Positions 25,628-34,129 of a stretch of DNA of 64,000 nt are shown here, one piece after another (the stretch's first letter is position 1; each line of letters opens with the position of its first letter). Both the position numbers and the translations under genes were made by a program. Source of the stretch: an uncultured Fidelibacterota bacterium. GTDB lineage: Bacteria; Fidelibacterota; Marinisomatia; Marinisomatales; UBA1611. Location: NCBI GenBank assembly GCA_913043235.1, contig CAJWLO010000002.1, forward strand, positions 1-64,000, given 5' to 3'. The notes below the pieces were generated by a model. The model made no database searches. It was not told the origin of the DNA and saw only the letters and a list, made by a program, of their open reading frames with translations.

Positions 25628-26613
25628 TTATTACACCTCATGAACTACAGCAGTGGATGGATGAAAAGCGAATATTTCAATCCATTGATTTACGTTCATC
25701 AAATCAGCGACGGGAATTCCCTTTGACTGCGATAAAACCGCTAATCGCAGATACTGAATCATTACCGGTACCCAATGGAGAGCCAATGGTTCTTATTTGC
25801 CAGTTTGGTATTATTACAGAAGGGATAATTATTGAAAAGGAATTGGAAAAGGCTTATAGTCTTCTGGGTGGTGCCCTGGCTTGGGAAGCATTGCAATCTG
25901 ATAAACAGGATCTTAGTCGTTGGTCACGGCAGACTGTATTGCCTGAAATTGGGACAATTGGGCAAGGAAAATTAAATAGGGCTTCCATCGCTATCGTGGG
26001 TGTTGGTGGCTTGGGTTGCCCGGCTGCGACTATGCTTGCTGCAGCTGGTATAGGTACCTTAATACTCATTGATGGTGATAGAGTTGAACTTTCCAATATT
26101 CACCGCCAGCCTCTTTATGGTATTGGCGATGTTGGCAAAATGAAAGTGACTGCAGCAACAGCCATCTTAAACAATCATTATGATCAGGTTAGCGTGGTAC
26201 CAGTAGTTAAAACTCTTAATGAAGGCAATGCCTTGGATTATTTACAAGGGGTGGATGTAATTATCGATGCAACCGATAATATTGAGGCAAGGCAGGTCAT
26301 CGACCGTGCTTCTAGAGAGTTAACGATTCCCATGGTATATGGTGGCCTCTATCGATTCGAGGGGCAAGTTGCGATTTTGAACCATGATGGCAGTCCTGGT
26401 TTCAATGAATTATTTCCTCAACCTTCCTCCGTTGGAGATACTTGTACGGATGCGGGTGTATTAGGAATGTTGCCGGGGATTATTGGTAACATGCAGGCTC
26501 TGGAAGCAGTCAAACTGATTGTGGATCTGAATTCAACCCTATCCGGGAAACTGCTTATTTACGATGGTCTTACCCATGAAACAACCATAATAAAATTGTG
26601 CGAGAATAAATGA
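25624..26613 (+). CDS. N-terminal rhodanese fused to MoeB/ThiF-type E1
   Basis: I start at ATG 25624, which overlaps the moeA stop; an in-frame ATG at 25609 is possible. Residues about 1-90 form a rhodanese-like domain with a likely active-site loop 'ICQFGIITEG'. Residues about 100-329 form an E1-like adenylylating domain: 'GVGGLGCPAATMLAAAGIG', 'IDGDRVELSNIHRQ', 'DVIIDATDN' and 'DTCTDAGVLGMLPG'. It should activate the MoaD C-terminus and may thiolate it. Two oddities stand out. The usual fusion has the rhodanese at the C-terminus. The zinc cysteines normally found in MoeB (C-x2-C before LFP and again near the end) are absent: here the sequence is 'FNELFPQP'. It is followed directly by moaD. 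Confidence 0.88.
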   Translation: MIITPHELQQWMDEKRIFQSIDLRSSNQRREFPLTAIKPLIADTESLPVPNGEPMVLICQFGIITEGIIIEKELEKAYSLLGGALAWEALQSDKQDLSRWSRQTVLPEIGTIGQGKLNRASIAIVGVGGLGCPAATMLAAAGIGTLILIDGDRVELSNIHRQPLYGIGDVGKMKVTAATAILNNHYDQVSVVPVVKTLNEGNALDYLQGVDVIIDATDNIEARQVIDRASRELTIPMVYGGLYRFEGQVAILNHDGSPGFNELFPQPSSVGDTCTDAGVLGMLPGIIGNMQALEAVKLIVDLNSTLSGKLLIYDGLTHETTIIKLCENK

Positions 26614-26852
26614 AAGTTACAGTTAAATGTTTTTCTCAGGTAAAATATGCCCTGAAGGTTAATCAAATATTCTTGGATCTGGAACCAGGGCAAACGACGG
26701 CAGATGTGGAAGAAGCAGTCCGCAAACATGCCACGGGAAAGTTGGATGGTATTAGTCTGCGTATCGCAGTTAACCGCGTTTATGTACAGGAACCAGTGGT
26801 TGTAGAGGATGGCGACGAAGTTGCTCTAATTCCTCCGGTACAGGGTGGATAG
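26610..26852 (+). CDS. moaD: Molybdopterin synthase small subunit MoaD
   Basis: An 80-residue ubiquitin-fold protein ending 'IPPVQGG', the Gly-Gly tail that is adenylylated and turned into a thiocarboxylate. 'VEDGDEVALIPPV' is the family's C-terminal signature. The start overlaps the previous stop by four bases and moaE begins right after its stop. Confidence 0.94.
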   Translation: MKVTVKCFSQVKYALKVNQIFLDLEPGQTTADVEEAVRKHATGKLDGISLRIAVNRVYVQEPVVVEDGDEVALIPPVQGG

Positions 26853-27266
26853 ATGATTATTACTGAAATCGTGCATGGTCGGATTATACATTTTCCTACA
26901 GATGAAACACGCCGGGACGAAGGAGCCGAGTTAGTCTTTAATGGTCGGGTACGCAGTACAGAAAATGGGGAACTAATCCTTGCTTTGGAATATGAACATT
27001 ATAGTGGTATGGCCGAAAAAGAACTAAATGGTTTAGCACAGGAGACAGTAGAAAAATTTCCACTGAGGGATTTATTTTGCCGACACCGTATTGGCCGGAT
27101 CAATATTGGTGAAACCAGTCTACATGTTGCAATTTGGTCCAAGCATCGCAAAGAAGGTCTGGAAGCAATGACCTATTTCATTACTGAACTCAAGAAGCGG
27201 GTGCCCATTTGGAAATGGGCCATTTTACGCGATGGAGAGAAGGTCCCCAGCGAATGTATACATTAA
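26853..27266 (+). CDS. moaE: Molybdopterin synthase catalytic subunit MoaE
   Basis: MoaE moves sulfur from thiocarboxylated MoaD to cyclic pyranopterin phosphate. Visible motifs are 'FNGRVRS' (residue about 30), 'LEYEHYSGMAEKEL', 'HRIGRINIGETSLHVA' and 'LKKRVPIWKWAI', with the active-site Lys in the KxxVPIWK segment. Length 137 is normal. It begins with no gap after moaD and ends the Moco operon; a 163-base gap with its own likely promoter follows. Confidence 0.95.
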   Translation: MIITEIVHGRIIHFPTDETRRDEGAELVFNGRVRSTENGELILALEYEHYSGMAEKELNGLAQETVEKFPLRDLFCRHRIGRINIGETSLHVAIWSKHRKEGLEAMTYFITELKKRVPIWKWAILRDGEKVPSECIH

Positions 27267-27326
27267 ATAACTGATATGTAATTATATACAATATCCTTTG
27301 CTAAGTAGCAAGAATTCAACTTTGTC

Positions 27327-27355
27327 TTGATAATCATAAACGACTGTTATATTTT
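27327..27355 (+). promoter_or_regulatory. Possible promoter for the first hydroxylase operon
   Basis: TTGATA (27327-27332) and TATTTT (27350-27355) are 17 bases apart in the gap between moaE and the SRPBCC gene. The match is moderate. It would let the hydroxylase genes be expressed apart from the Moco genes. Confidence 0.3.
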
Positions 27356-27429
27356 AATCTACCTTATTCCTTGGACTAACGTAGGGTTCCACATACCAGG
27401 TTTTAACAAATGAAGAAATTGGAGTTCAT

Positions 27430-27885
27430 TTGGCAATACGCCTGGAAAAAGAATATCATATAGACCTTCCTCGCGAAGATGTCTGGTATGCGATCCAGAA
27501 CCCAGATATCCTAGCACAGATTCTCCCTAACTGCCAGTCTCTTGAACCAAAGGGGAATAATCAATTCACAGCCCACATTGATATTAAGGTGGGACCCGTT
27601 CGTAGCAAATTCGAGTCTAGCTTTGAAATGTTTGATATACATGAACCAGAAGGATACAAATTTCTTGTTCGTGGTAACGGCAAGAATGGATCCATGAATG
27701 GCCAGGGAGAGATAAAACTTCACTCCAATAAAGATGGTACTAATTTCACGTTTATTGCTGAAGGAAATGTCGCTGGGATTCTTGCCCGTGTTGGTCAGCG
27801 TTTGATTGAGGCAACTGGGAAAAAATTAATGGACCAGGGGTTTGAAAATTTTAAGAATAAAGTAATTGAAAGCAATATGGCATAG
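27430..27885 (+). CDS. CoxG-like SRPBCC protein (first hydroxylase operon)
   Basis: The TTG start has GGAG 6 bases upstream and no better in-frame codon is nearby. The 151-residue product is a START/SRPBCC-fold carbon-monoxide-dehydrogenase subunit G type: '[29 protein letters not shown]', '[17 protein letters not shown]', '[20 protein letters not shown]' and a C-terminal amphipathic helix. CoxG is reported to anchor the CO dehydrogenase complex at the membrane in Oligotropha; that role here is by analogy. It leads the operon SRPBCC-S-L-M. It lacks the extra C-terminal tail of the longer CoxG at 40608. Confidence 0.87.
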   Translation: MAIRLEKEYHIDLPREDVWYAIQNPDILAQILPNCQSLEPKGNNQFTAHIDIKVGPVRSKFESSFEMFDIHEPEGYKFLVRGNGKNGSMNGQGEIKLHSNKDGTNFTFIAEGNVAGILARVGQRLIEATGKKLMDQGFENFKNKVIESNMA

Positions 27886-27911
27886 TGATACCTAAAATAA
27901 AGGAGCAAATT

Positions 27912-28388
27912 ATGAGTCATAAAATATCGATGACAGTAAATGGTAATTCATGTACTGGTGATGTAGAAGCAAGGACCTTATTGGTAGATTTTCTTCGCGA
28001 CCATTTAGATTTAACAGGTACGAATATTGGTTGTGATACCAGCCAATGCGGTGCTTGCACCATTATTATGGATGGTTGTGTTATAAAATCTTGCACAGCA
28101 CTGGCTGTCCAGGCTGATGGCAGTGAGATTACCACCATTGAAGGACTTGCAAACAGTGGCGAATTGCATCCCCTCCAGCAGGCATTTTGGGATGAGCATG
28201 GTTTGCAGTGTGGCTATTGTACGCCAGGTATGATTATGGCTGGTGTTGGTTTACTGGGTGACAATCCGAAACCATCTGAGTTTGAGATACGACATTCCCT
28301 TGAAGGCAATATATGCCGTTGTACCGGGTACCAGAATATTGTAAAAGCTATCCAAACCACATCACAGACGATGGAAGGAGGCGCATAA
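27912..28388 (+). CDS. Molybdenum hydroxylase 2Fe-2S small subunit (form II-type)
   Basis: The ATG at 27912 has AAAGGAGC just upstream, so I reject an earlier in-frame ATG at 27885. Both iron-sulfur clusters are visible: the plant-ferredoxin type '[13 protein letters not shown]...C' (residues about 40-62) and the helical type 'CGYC' with '[12 protein letters not shown]' (residues about 100-142). It passes electrons from the Mo site to FAD. The stop overlaps the start of the large subunit (TAATG). Confidence 0.94.
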   Translation: MSHKISMTVNGNSCTGDVEARTLLVDFLRDHLDLTGTNIGCDTSQCGACTIIMDGCVIKSCTALAVQADGSEITTIEGLANSGELHPLQQAFWDEHGLQCGYCTPGMIMAGVGLLGDNPKPSEFEIRHSLEGNICRCTGYQNIVKAIQTTSQTMEGGA

Positions 28389-30745
28389 TGGGTAAACATA
28401 TAGGCAAAAGTGTAAAAAGAGTAGAAGACCCGAGGTTTATTCAGGGAAAGGGTAATTATGTAGCGAACATTAAACTCCCAGAAATGGCTCATGTAGCAGT
28501 TCTGAGGAGCCCCCATGCCCATGCTAAGATCAACAGTATAAATATAGACGCCGCTAAAGCTTTGGATGGTGTAATTGATATATTTGTTGGAAAGGATCTC
28601 ATTGATGATGGTGTCGGTAAAATGCCTGTTATCTGGCAGGTGCCAGATAACAAAATTCCAGACCGCTGGCCTTTGGTACCAGACAAAGTACGTCATGTTG
28701 GAGATAGTGTCGCAGCTGTCGTAGCGGAAAATCAATATATAGCACGCGACGCCCTAGATTTAATTCAAGTTGATTATGAAGTGCTTGACGCTACAATAGG
28801 TGCTAAGGCTACCACGGAAGATGGAAAACCTCTCGTTCATGATGAAATTGAAAATAATATTAGTTTCAAATGGGGTTTAGGAGATAGGGAAGCATGTGAT
28901 AAAGCCTTTGAAGAAGCGGATCATGTGGTAAAATTGGATTTGATCAACCAGCGTCTGATTGCTAATGCCATGGAACCAAGAGCTTGTGCTGCCCAATGGG
29001 TCACTGCGACAGAGAATATGACAGTGTGGACGACTAGTCAGAATCCGCACATTATCCGTTTTGGGCTAAGTGCTGTTACTCTGCCAATGCTTGATGAGCA
29101 TAAACTGAGGGTCATTTCTCCGGATGTAGGTGGTGGGTTTGGGAGCAAAATATTCCATTACCCGGAAGAGGTGATTGTGCCTTGGATAGCAAAAAAGATT
29201 AACAGGCCCTGCAAATGGGTTGCCACAAGAAGTGAATCTTTTATGACCGACTCTCAAGGACGTGATCATGTCCAAAACTGCAAGTTAGCATTAAAAAGTG
29301 ACGGTACTATTACTGGACTATACGTGGAACTTCATGCTGACATGGGTGCATACTTATCAAGTATTGCACCATTGATTCCAACTGTCATTTGCATTACTCT
29401 TTTTTCCGGATTATATAAAAATCCAGGGATATGGGGTGAAACCACGGGAACACTAACTAATACTGTTCCTGTAGATGCCTACCGCGGTGCAGGAAGGCCA
29501 GAAGCATCTTACTTACTGGAACGAATCATAGATGTGGCTGCCAAGGAACTAGATATGGATCCTATTGAAATACGAAGAAAGAATTTTATTGGAAAAGATG
29601 AATTTCCTTATCAGACACCGGTGGCATTTTTATACGACAGTGGTGATTACCATGCCATGTTCGATAAACTGGAAGAAATTGCAGATTACAAAGGTATGCG
29701 AGCTGCCCAGGCTAGTGCAAAAGATGAAGGACGGCTTGTGGGAATTGGTGTAAGTGGTAGCGTAGAAGCAAGTGGATATGGTCCAGCGGCTACCGTAGGA
29801 GCACTGGGATTTTATGGTGGTATGTGGGAGCACGGAGGTATTCGAGTTCACCCGACAGGTAAAGTTACAGCTTTTACGGGTTCTCATTCACATGGACAGG
29901 GTCATGAGACCACTATGGCTCAAATTGTAGCTGATAAATTGGGTATTGAAGTTGCCGATGTTGATGTAGTACATGGTGACACTGATCTTGTAACCCAAGG
30001 TATGGGTACCTACGGAAGCCGCAGTGCAGCGGTTGGTGGTGAAGCACTGTCAAATGCTGCAAAGACGATACGTAATAAGCTAGTAACACTCGCTGCCCAT
30101 CTCATGGAAGTGTCTGAAGATGATTTGGCATACGACGATGAAAATGGCACTGTTCATGTAAAAGGTGTTCCGGAAAAATCGAAGGCATTTGGAGAACTCG
30201 CATTTGCTGCCTACAGCGGCCATAGCCTACCGGAAGGAATGGATCCTGGTTTGGAAACCGCAGCCTATTATAATCCTGGAAATTTTACATTCCCGTCCTC
30301 TGCTCACCTGGTGCAAGTGGAAGTAGATAAAGATACTGGTGAAATTGAGGTTCAGAAATATGTTGCAGTTGAGGATTGTGGAAATGTAATTAATCCCATG
30401 GTGGTTGAAGGCCAGATTTTGGGCGGAATAGCACAGGGTGTGGGACAGGCTCTTTATGAGCATGGTGTCTATGATGATGATGGCCAATTGGTCACTGGGT
30501 CTATGCTGGATTATACCATGCCTAGAGCTGACAATTTTCCTATGATTGAATCTGACCGTATAGAAACTCCATCCCCCAGTAATACTCTGGGAGTCAAGGG
30601 TGTAGGTGAAATGGGAAGTATCACATCACCACCAGCAGTGGTAAATGCTGTTGTTGATGCCTTATCCGGTTATGGTGTAAAGGATATTGAGATGCCACTT
30701 ACATCAGAAAAAATCTGGAACCTAATACAAACAAACGGAGGTTAG
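28388..30745 (+). CDS. Molybdenum hydroxylase large subunit, form II CoxL-like
   Basis: 785 residues with the xanthine-oxidase/CoxL layout: 'SVKRVEDPRFIQGKGNYV' at the start, 'SPDVGGGFGSK' in the Mo-binding half, 'GQGHETTMAQIVADKLG', and 'KGVGEMGS' with the catalytic base Glu741. The active-site loop reads AYRGAGR (residues 364-370). In the CoxL family this is the form II signature; proteins carrying it oxidise varied and often unknown substrates, and CO activity is doubtful. It should bind MCD-type Moco with an Mo=S group. The substrate may be hinted at by the following FGE-like, DUF59 and amidohydrolase genes, but this is inference. Confidence 0.93.
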   Translation: MGKHIGKSVKRVEDPRFIQGKGNYVANIKLPEMAHVAVLRSPHAHAKINSINIDAAKALDGVIDIFVGKDLIDDGVGKMPVIWQVPDNKIPDRWPLVPDKVRHVGDSVAAVVAENQYIARDALDLIQVDYEVLDATIGAKATTEDGKPLVHDEIENNISFKWGLGDREACDKAFEEADHVVKLDLINQRLIANAMEPRACAAQWVTATENMTVWTTSQNPHIIRFGLSAVTLPMLDEHKLRVISPDVGGGFGSKIFHYPEEVIVPWIAKKINRPCKWVATRSESFMTDSQGRDHVQNCKLALKSDGTITGLYVELHADMGAYLSSIAPLIPTVICITLFSGLYKNPGIWGETTGTLTNTVPVDAYRGAGRPEASYLLERIIDVAAKELDMDPIEIRRKNFIGKDEFPYQTPVAFLYDSGDYHAMFDKLEEIADYKGMRAAQASAKDEGRLVGIGVSGSVEASGYGPAATVGALGFYGGMWEHGGIRVHPTGKVTAFTGSHSHGQGHETTMAQIVADKLGIEVADVDVVHGDTDLVTQGMGTYGSRSAAVGGEALSNAAKTIRNKLVTLAAHLMEVSEDDLAYDDENGTVHVKGVPEKSKAFGELAFAAYSGHSLPEGMDPGLETAAYYNPGNFTFPSSAHLVQVEVDKDTGEIEVQKYVAVEDCGNVINPMVVEGQILGGIAQGVGQALYEHGVYDDDGQLVTGSMLDYTMPRADNFPMIESDRIETPSPSNTLGVKGVGEMGSITSPPAVVNAVVDALSGYGVKDIEMPLTSEKIWNLIQTNGG

Positions 30746-30748
30746 ACC

Positions 30749-31594
30749 ATGCAACCAGCAAATTTTGATTACTATCGAGCCAGTTCAATTGATGAAGCCG
30801 AATCATTATTTAAAGCTAATGCTGATGCTAGTTTTCTGGCGGGAGGGCACAGCATTATTCCAGCAATGAAACTTCGCCTATCCGAACCAGGTTCCCTTGT
30901 TGATATTGCAGGGATAAATGATCTGAAGGGTATTAGCAAGGATGATGATACGATCCATATTGGTGCTTTGACCACCCATGCTGAGGTGGAAAATTCAGGT
31001 GTAGTGAAGGATGGTTGCGAGGCATTGGCAGAAGCAGCCGGTATGATTGGAGATCCACAGGTTCGTAATCGTGGTACAATTGGTGGCAATGTTGCACATG
31101 CTGATCCCGCTTCAGATTATCCAGGAATTTTAATGGCACTAGGAGCAAAAATAATAACGAGTGGCAGAACAATCTCTGTAGAAGACTTTTTTACCGGTTT
31201 ATTTGAAACGGCATTAAATGATGGGGAAGTTATTACAGAAATACAGGTTCCAGTATTAAGCAATGGTAGTGGTGCCGCCTATGCCAAATTTTTTAATCCA
31301 GCATCCCGCTATGCTGTGGTTGGAGTTGGAGCTGTTGTTACTTTAGATAACGGATCCTGTACCTCCTGCAGGATTGGTGTTACAGGTGCTAGTGATCATG
31401 CATTTCGTGCTTCAGCAGCAGAAGATGCTCTAACCGGTTCTGATCTTGGCGATGATGCCATAGTTGCTGCGGCAGCAAAAGCAGCTGATGGTCAGGATAT
31501 GCTCAGTGACCTTGTCGCTTCCGCTGATTATCGTACCCATCTTTGTGGTGTTATACTAAAAAGAGCGGTTTCTAACGCAGCCGAACGAGTTTAA
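30749..31594 (+). CDS. Molybdenum hydroxylase FAD (medium) subunit
   Basis: A CoxM-type FAD subunit of 281 residues. The two FAD-pyrophosphate motifs are present: 'LAGGHSIIPAMKLRL' near residue 31 and 'RGTIGGNVAHADPASD' near residue 109. The C-terminal CO_deh_flav domain is recognisable ('GVTGASDHAFRAS'). It receives electrons from the 2Fe-2S subunit and passes them to an unknown acceptor. The start is 3 bases after the large-subunit stop. It closes the SRPBCC-S-L-M core. Confidence 0.93.
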   Translation: MQPANFDYYRASSIDEAESLFKANADASFLAGGHSIIPAMKLRLSEPGSLVDIAGINDLKGISKDDDTIHIGALTTHAEVENSGVVKDGCEALAEAAGMIGDPQVRNRGTIGGNVAHADPASDYPGILMALGAKIITSGRTISVEDFFTGLFETALNDGEVITEIQVPVLSNGSGAAYAKFFNPASRYAVVGVGAVVTLDNGSCTSCRIGVTGASDHAFRASAAEDALTGSDLGDDAIVAAAAKAADGQDMLSDLVASADYRTHLCGVILKRAVSNAAERV

Positions 31595-31631
31595 TGCCTA
31601 TAGGCCCTGGTAGCCCACCTTTTTTCCGAAT

Positions 31632-32399
31632 ATGCCCGTTGGCAGTACTCAACTGCCAACGGGCACTTCACAAGGTCCTCTATCCGGTACTCCATTTGAA
31701 CAGGAACCTGATCAGTCTTATTATGAGACGCCAGATCAGTTTATAAAAATCCCAACCGGTATCGCTTTGATCGGTGAAGGAGATGACAGCCATTCTATTT
31801 CAATAAATTCTTTTGAGATTAGTAAGTTCCCGGTAACAAACCTCGCCTATCAGCGATTTATAGAACAGACTAATCACACTCTTCCTTCTCATTGGCATAG
31901 GGGATTTCCTGAAATCCTATGTGATCATCCTGTTGTGGAAGTGAACTGGTATGATGCTATAGCCTATTGTAAATGGTTAAGCGATGCTACAGGAGTTAAA
32001 CATAGAATTCCCACAGAAATTGAATGGGAACGAGCTGCTCGCGGTGTGGAAAATAATGTATACCCTTGGGGAAATTCTTTCAATTTCAAAAATTGCAATT
32101 GTTGGGAATTAGGCGTTGGGTGGACCACACCAGTGAACTGTTTTTTAAGTAGTGCAAGTTCATTTGGTGTCCTTGATATGGTTGGGAATGTCTGGGAATG
32201 GTGCAGTACCCTATTTATTGATTACCCCTATAAGGTTCATGATGGAAGAGAAGATTTTGAAGTAGATGGTTGGCGGGTTCTCCGTGGCGGTTCTTGGATG
32301 GATCATGAATGGGGAGTTCGTGCTGCACGACGCTTAAGTGGGAATCCAATTGCTTTTAGCCATAATACAGGATTTCGTGTTATCCGAGAAATATCTTGA
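31632..32399 (+). CDS. FGE/sulfatase-modifying-factor-like protein, cytosolic
   Basis: A formylglycine-generating-enzyme-sulfatase (FGE) fold of 255 residues without a signal peptide. Visible motifs are 'FEISKFPVTNLAYQRFI', 'HPVVEVNWYDAIAYCKWLS', 'RIPTEIEWERAARG', 'YPWGN', 'DMVGNVWEWC' and 'VLRGGSWMDHEWGVRAARR'. The family includes true oxidases, EgtB-like iron enzymes and catalytically dead surface forms such as GldK. Which one this is cannot be told by eye, and no sulfatase is nearby. The first 14 residues are encoded by the hairpin, so the true start is uncertain, although no other good start precedes the domain. It sits between two hydroxylase-related groups, so it may modify or act with them. 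Confidence 0.75.
   Translation: MPVGSTQLPTGTSQGPLSGTPFEQEPDQSYYETPDQFIKIPTGIALIGEGDDSHSISINSFEISKFPVTNLAYQRFIEQTNHTLPSHWHRGFPEILCDHPVVEVNWYDAIAYCKWLSDATGVKHRIPTEIEWERAARGVENNVYPWGNSFNFKNCNCWELGVGWTTPVNCFLSSASSFGVLDMVGNVWEWCSTLFIDYPYKVHDGREDFEVDGWRVLRGGSWMDHEWGVRAARRLSGNPIAFSHNTGFRVIREIS
31633..31665 (+). repeat. 13-base perfect hairpin over the FGE-like start codon
   Basis: Arms 31633-31645 and 31653-31665 are perfect inverted copies with a 7-base loop. The arm is GC-rich (TGCCCGTTGGCAG). It takes in the last two bases of the ATG at 31632-31634, so when folded it would block translation. No T-run follows, which argues against a simple terminator. Confidence 0.7.
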
Positions 32400-32439
32400 T
32401 GAAAAATCAAATTAATTAATATAAATAAATAGAAAAAAA

Positions 32440-32853
32440 ATGAAGAAAACAACAAATAAACTTAATAGTAATGGAAAAGATCTTACTATAACAAAAGATT
32501 CAGTAATTGAAGCACTCAGAGATTGCTATGACCCTTGCTGTGAAGATCGGGGAATTAGTGTAGTTGATATGGGGTTAATTGAAGATATTAAAGTGAATAA
32601 TAGAAAGGTTGATATTGAAATATTATTAACTACAGGATGGTGTCCATCAGTATCTATTCTATTTAAGATGATGAAGGAGAGGATTGAAGAATTTGAAGAA
32701 GTTGATAATGTTGATGTTAAGGTTGTCTGGGATCCAGTGTGGACAATGGAAAGGCTTTCAGAATCAGCGAGAAAAAAACTTACAATTCCATTGAAAGAAT
32801 TGATTCCATTAAAGAAAAAACAATTATTAGAACAACAACAAGGAGGAAAATAA
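32440..32853 (+). CDS. DUF59/MIP18-family metal-sulfur cluster assembly protein
   Basis: 137 residues. The MIP18/PaaD core is clear: 'VIEALRDCYDPCCEDRGISVVDMGLIEDIKV' (with extra Cys around the usual DP motif) and 'LLTTGWCPSVSILFKMM', where the conserved Cys normally sits. The C-terminal 'VWDPVWTMERLSESARKKL' matches the family's end. These proteins help build or insert Fe-S clusters. Its place one base before an amidohydrolase gene and near two Fe-S hydroxylases suggests it serves one of those enzymes. Confidence 0.85.
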   Translation: MKKTTNKLNSNGKDLTITKDSVIEALRDCYDPCCEDRGISVVDMGLIEDIKVNNRKVDIEILLTTGWCPSVSILFKMMKERIEEFEEVDNVDVKVVWDPVWTMERLSESARKKLTIPLKELIPLKKKQLLEQQQGGK

Positions 32854-32854
32854 A

Positions 32855-33862
32855 ATGGCAATACCAAAAGATGTATTCGTATTCGACTGTGTTTGTCACA
32901 TTTTCAATTTTGACAAGTCAAACGCATTTGACTCAGCTGGTGATCTTTTTGATGAACACCTTTATGCGTTTCACGCTTTTTTAACTAAAGAAGGTGAAAA
33001 AGTTATTGACCGTGATGACTTTTTTCGCGAATGGAGCGTGGATGAAATCTATGATATGGTTATTGAAGAATCCGATACAGATATGATTGTCTCACAACCC
33101 CTCCCGCTCACTGATCTTTTCAAGGATGGTTTGTCCCCATGGGAGAAATGTGCAGAAATGGCGCAAAAGCATCCAGACCGTGCTGTATTTTGGGGATCAA
33201 TTAATCCTCTTGAAGGGAAAAAAGCATTGGATTTAATGGAAGTACAAGTTAAGGAATATGGAGCAAAAGGATTCAAACTTTACAATGTACGATATGACTA
33301 TGGACAGCCGTTTCCATGGAGGATGGATGATCCGCGTGTTGCTTATCCTGTATTTGAAAAAGCACAGGAACTTGGCATCAATCTTATTGGAGTACATAAA
33401 GGTGTGCCTCTTGGTCCACAACCAGTAGAGCATACCCGGACTTTTGATATGGATGGAGCAGCTTCAAACTTCCCAGATATTAATTTCGTGATCTTTCATA
33501 TTGGTTTGCCCTGGCTTGATGAAGTTCTCTGGCAGACAATACGCTATCCGAATTTATATGCATCCATTGCTGCCACATTGAATTTCATTGGTCGTCATCC
33601 AAGGGTATTTGCGGAAATAATGGCCAAACTGATGTGGTGGTGTGGTGAAGATAAGGTGATTTATGGAGGTGAAGCACCTATATGGCATCCACAATGGGCA
33701 TTGGAAGAATTCTGGAACTTTGAGCTCCCCGAAGATCTGACAACAGAATATGGATATCCACCACTGACAGAACAAGCCAAAAGGAAGATATTAGGAGAAA
33801 ATCTAGCCCGGCTCCATGGTATGGACTTAGATGCAAAGAAAAAGGAATTGGGTTTAGCCTAA
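32855..33862 (+). CDS. Amidohydrolase-2 family protein (ACMSD-like TIM barrel)
   Basis: A 335-residue TIM-barrel metal enzyme of the amidohydrolase-related family, whose members include hydrolases and non-oxidative decarboxylases. Visible pieces are 'FVFDCVCHIFNF' at the N-terminus (the usual DxHxH is D-C-V-C-H, so the first His is missing), 'GAKGFKLYNV', 'GVHKGVP', 'NFVIFHIGLPW' and 'VIYGGEAPIW' where an Asp metal ligand is expected. GGAGGA lies just upstream of the ATG. It is probably co-translated with the DUF59 gene and ends in a strong hairpin, so it closes this transcription unit. The substrate is unknown; it could act on the product or precursor of the first hydroxylase. Confidence 0.78.
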   Translation: MAIPKDVFVFDCVCHIFNFDKSNAFDSAGDLFDEHLYAFHAFLTKEGEKVIDRDDFFREWSVDEIYDMVIEESDTDMIVSQPLPLTDLFKDGLSPWEKCAEMAQKHPDRAVFWGSINPLEGKKALDLMEVQVKEYGAKGFKLYNVRYDYGQPFPWRMDDPRVAYPVFEKAQELGINLIGVHKGVPLGPQPVEHTRTFDMDGAASNFPDINFVIFHIGLPWLDEVLWQTIRYPNLYASIAATLNFIGRHPRVFAEIMAKLMWWCGEDKVIYGGEAPIWHPQWALEEFWNFELPEDLTTEYGYPPLTEQAKRKILGENLARLHGMDLDAKKKELGLA

Positions 33863-33875
33863 TTTATTATCGTGA

Positions 33876-33926
33876 AAGGAACTGAAGGGTTTAATTATCT
33901 TATCTTTATCTTCCCTTCAGTTCCTT
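33876..33926. terminator. Large 14-base hairpin after the amidohydrolase gene
   Basis: Perfect 14-base arms at 33876-33889 and 33913-33926 enclose a 23-base AT-rich loop, 13 bases after the stop. No clear T-run follows, so it may be a terminator or an mRNA-stabilising end. Confidence 0.55.
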
Positions 33927-34129
33927 ATCGTATTTGTAAAACGATTAATATATTATTGATAGAACTTTTTTTAAGAATCAATTATAAAAAAATACTAGTG
34001 TAGATGTCATGTTTACAATTTTTCAAACTAAAATTAAATAAATCATCTAATATTATTTGGGAAGAATGGATATTATAAATTATCGAAAGATACAATCAGC
34101 ATTGGTAAATAAGAATAAAGGCATTTAAA

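Noticed and set aside
28388-30745. First CoxL-like subunit as a CO dehydrogenase
   Set aside because: The loop is AYRGAGR without the copper-binding Cys, so CO oxidation should not be claimed.
31633-31665. The hairpin as a plain rho-independent terminator
   Set aside because: No T-run follows on the + strand and no matching A-run precedes it for the - strand.
31632-32399. FGE-like protein as a GldK homologue of a T9SS motor
   Set aside because: GldK also has an FGE fold, but this protein has no lipoprotein signal and lies in the molybdenum cluster, 16 kb from the GldL-like gene.
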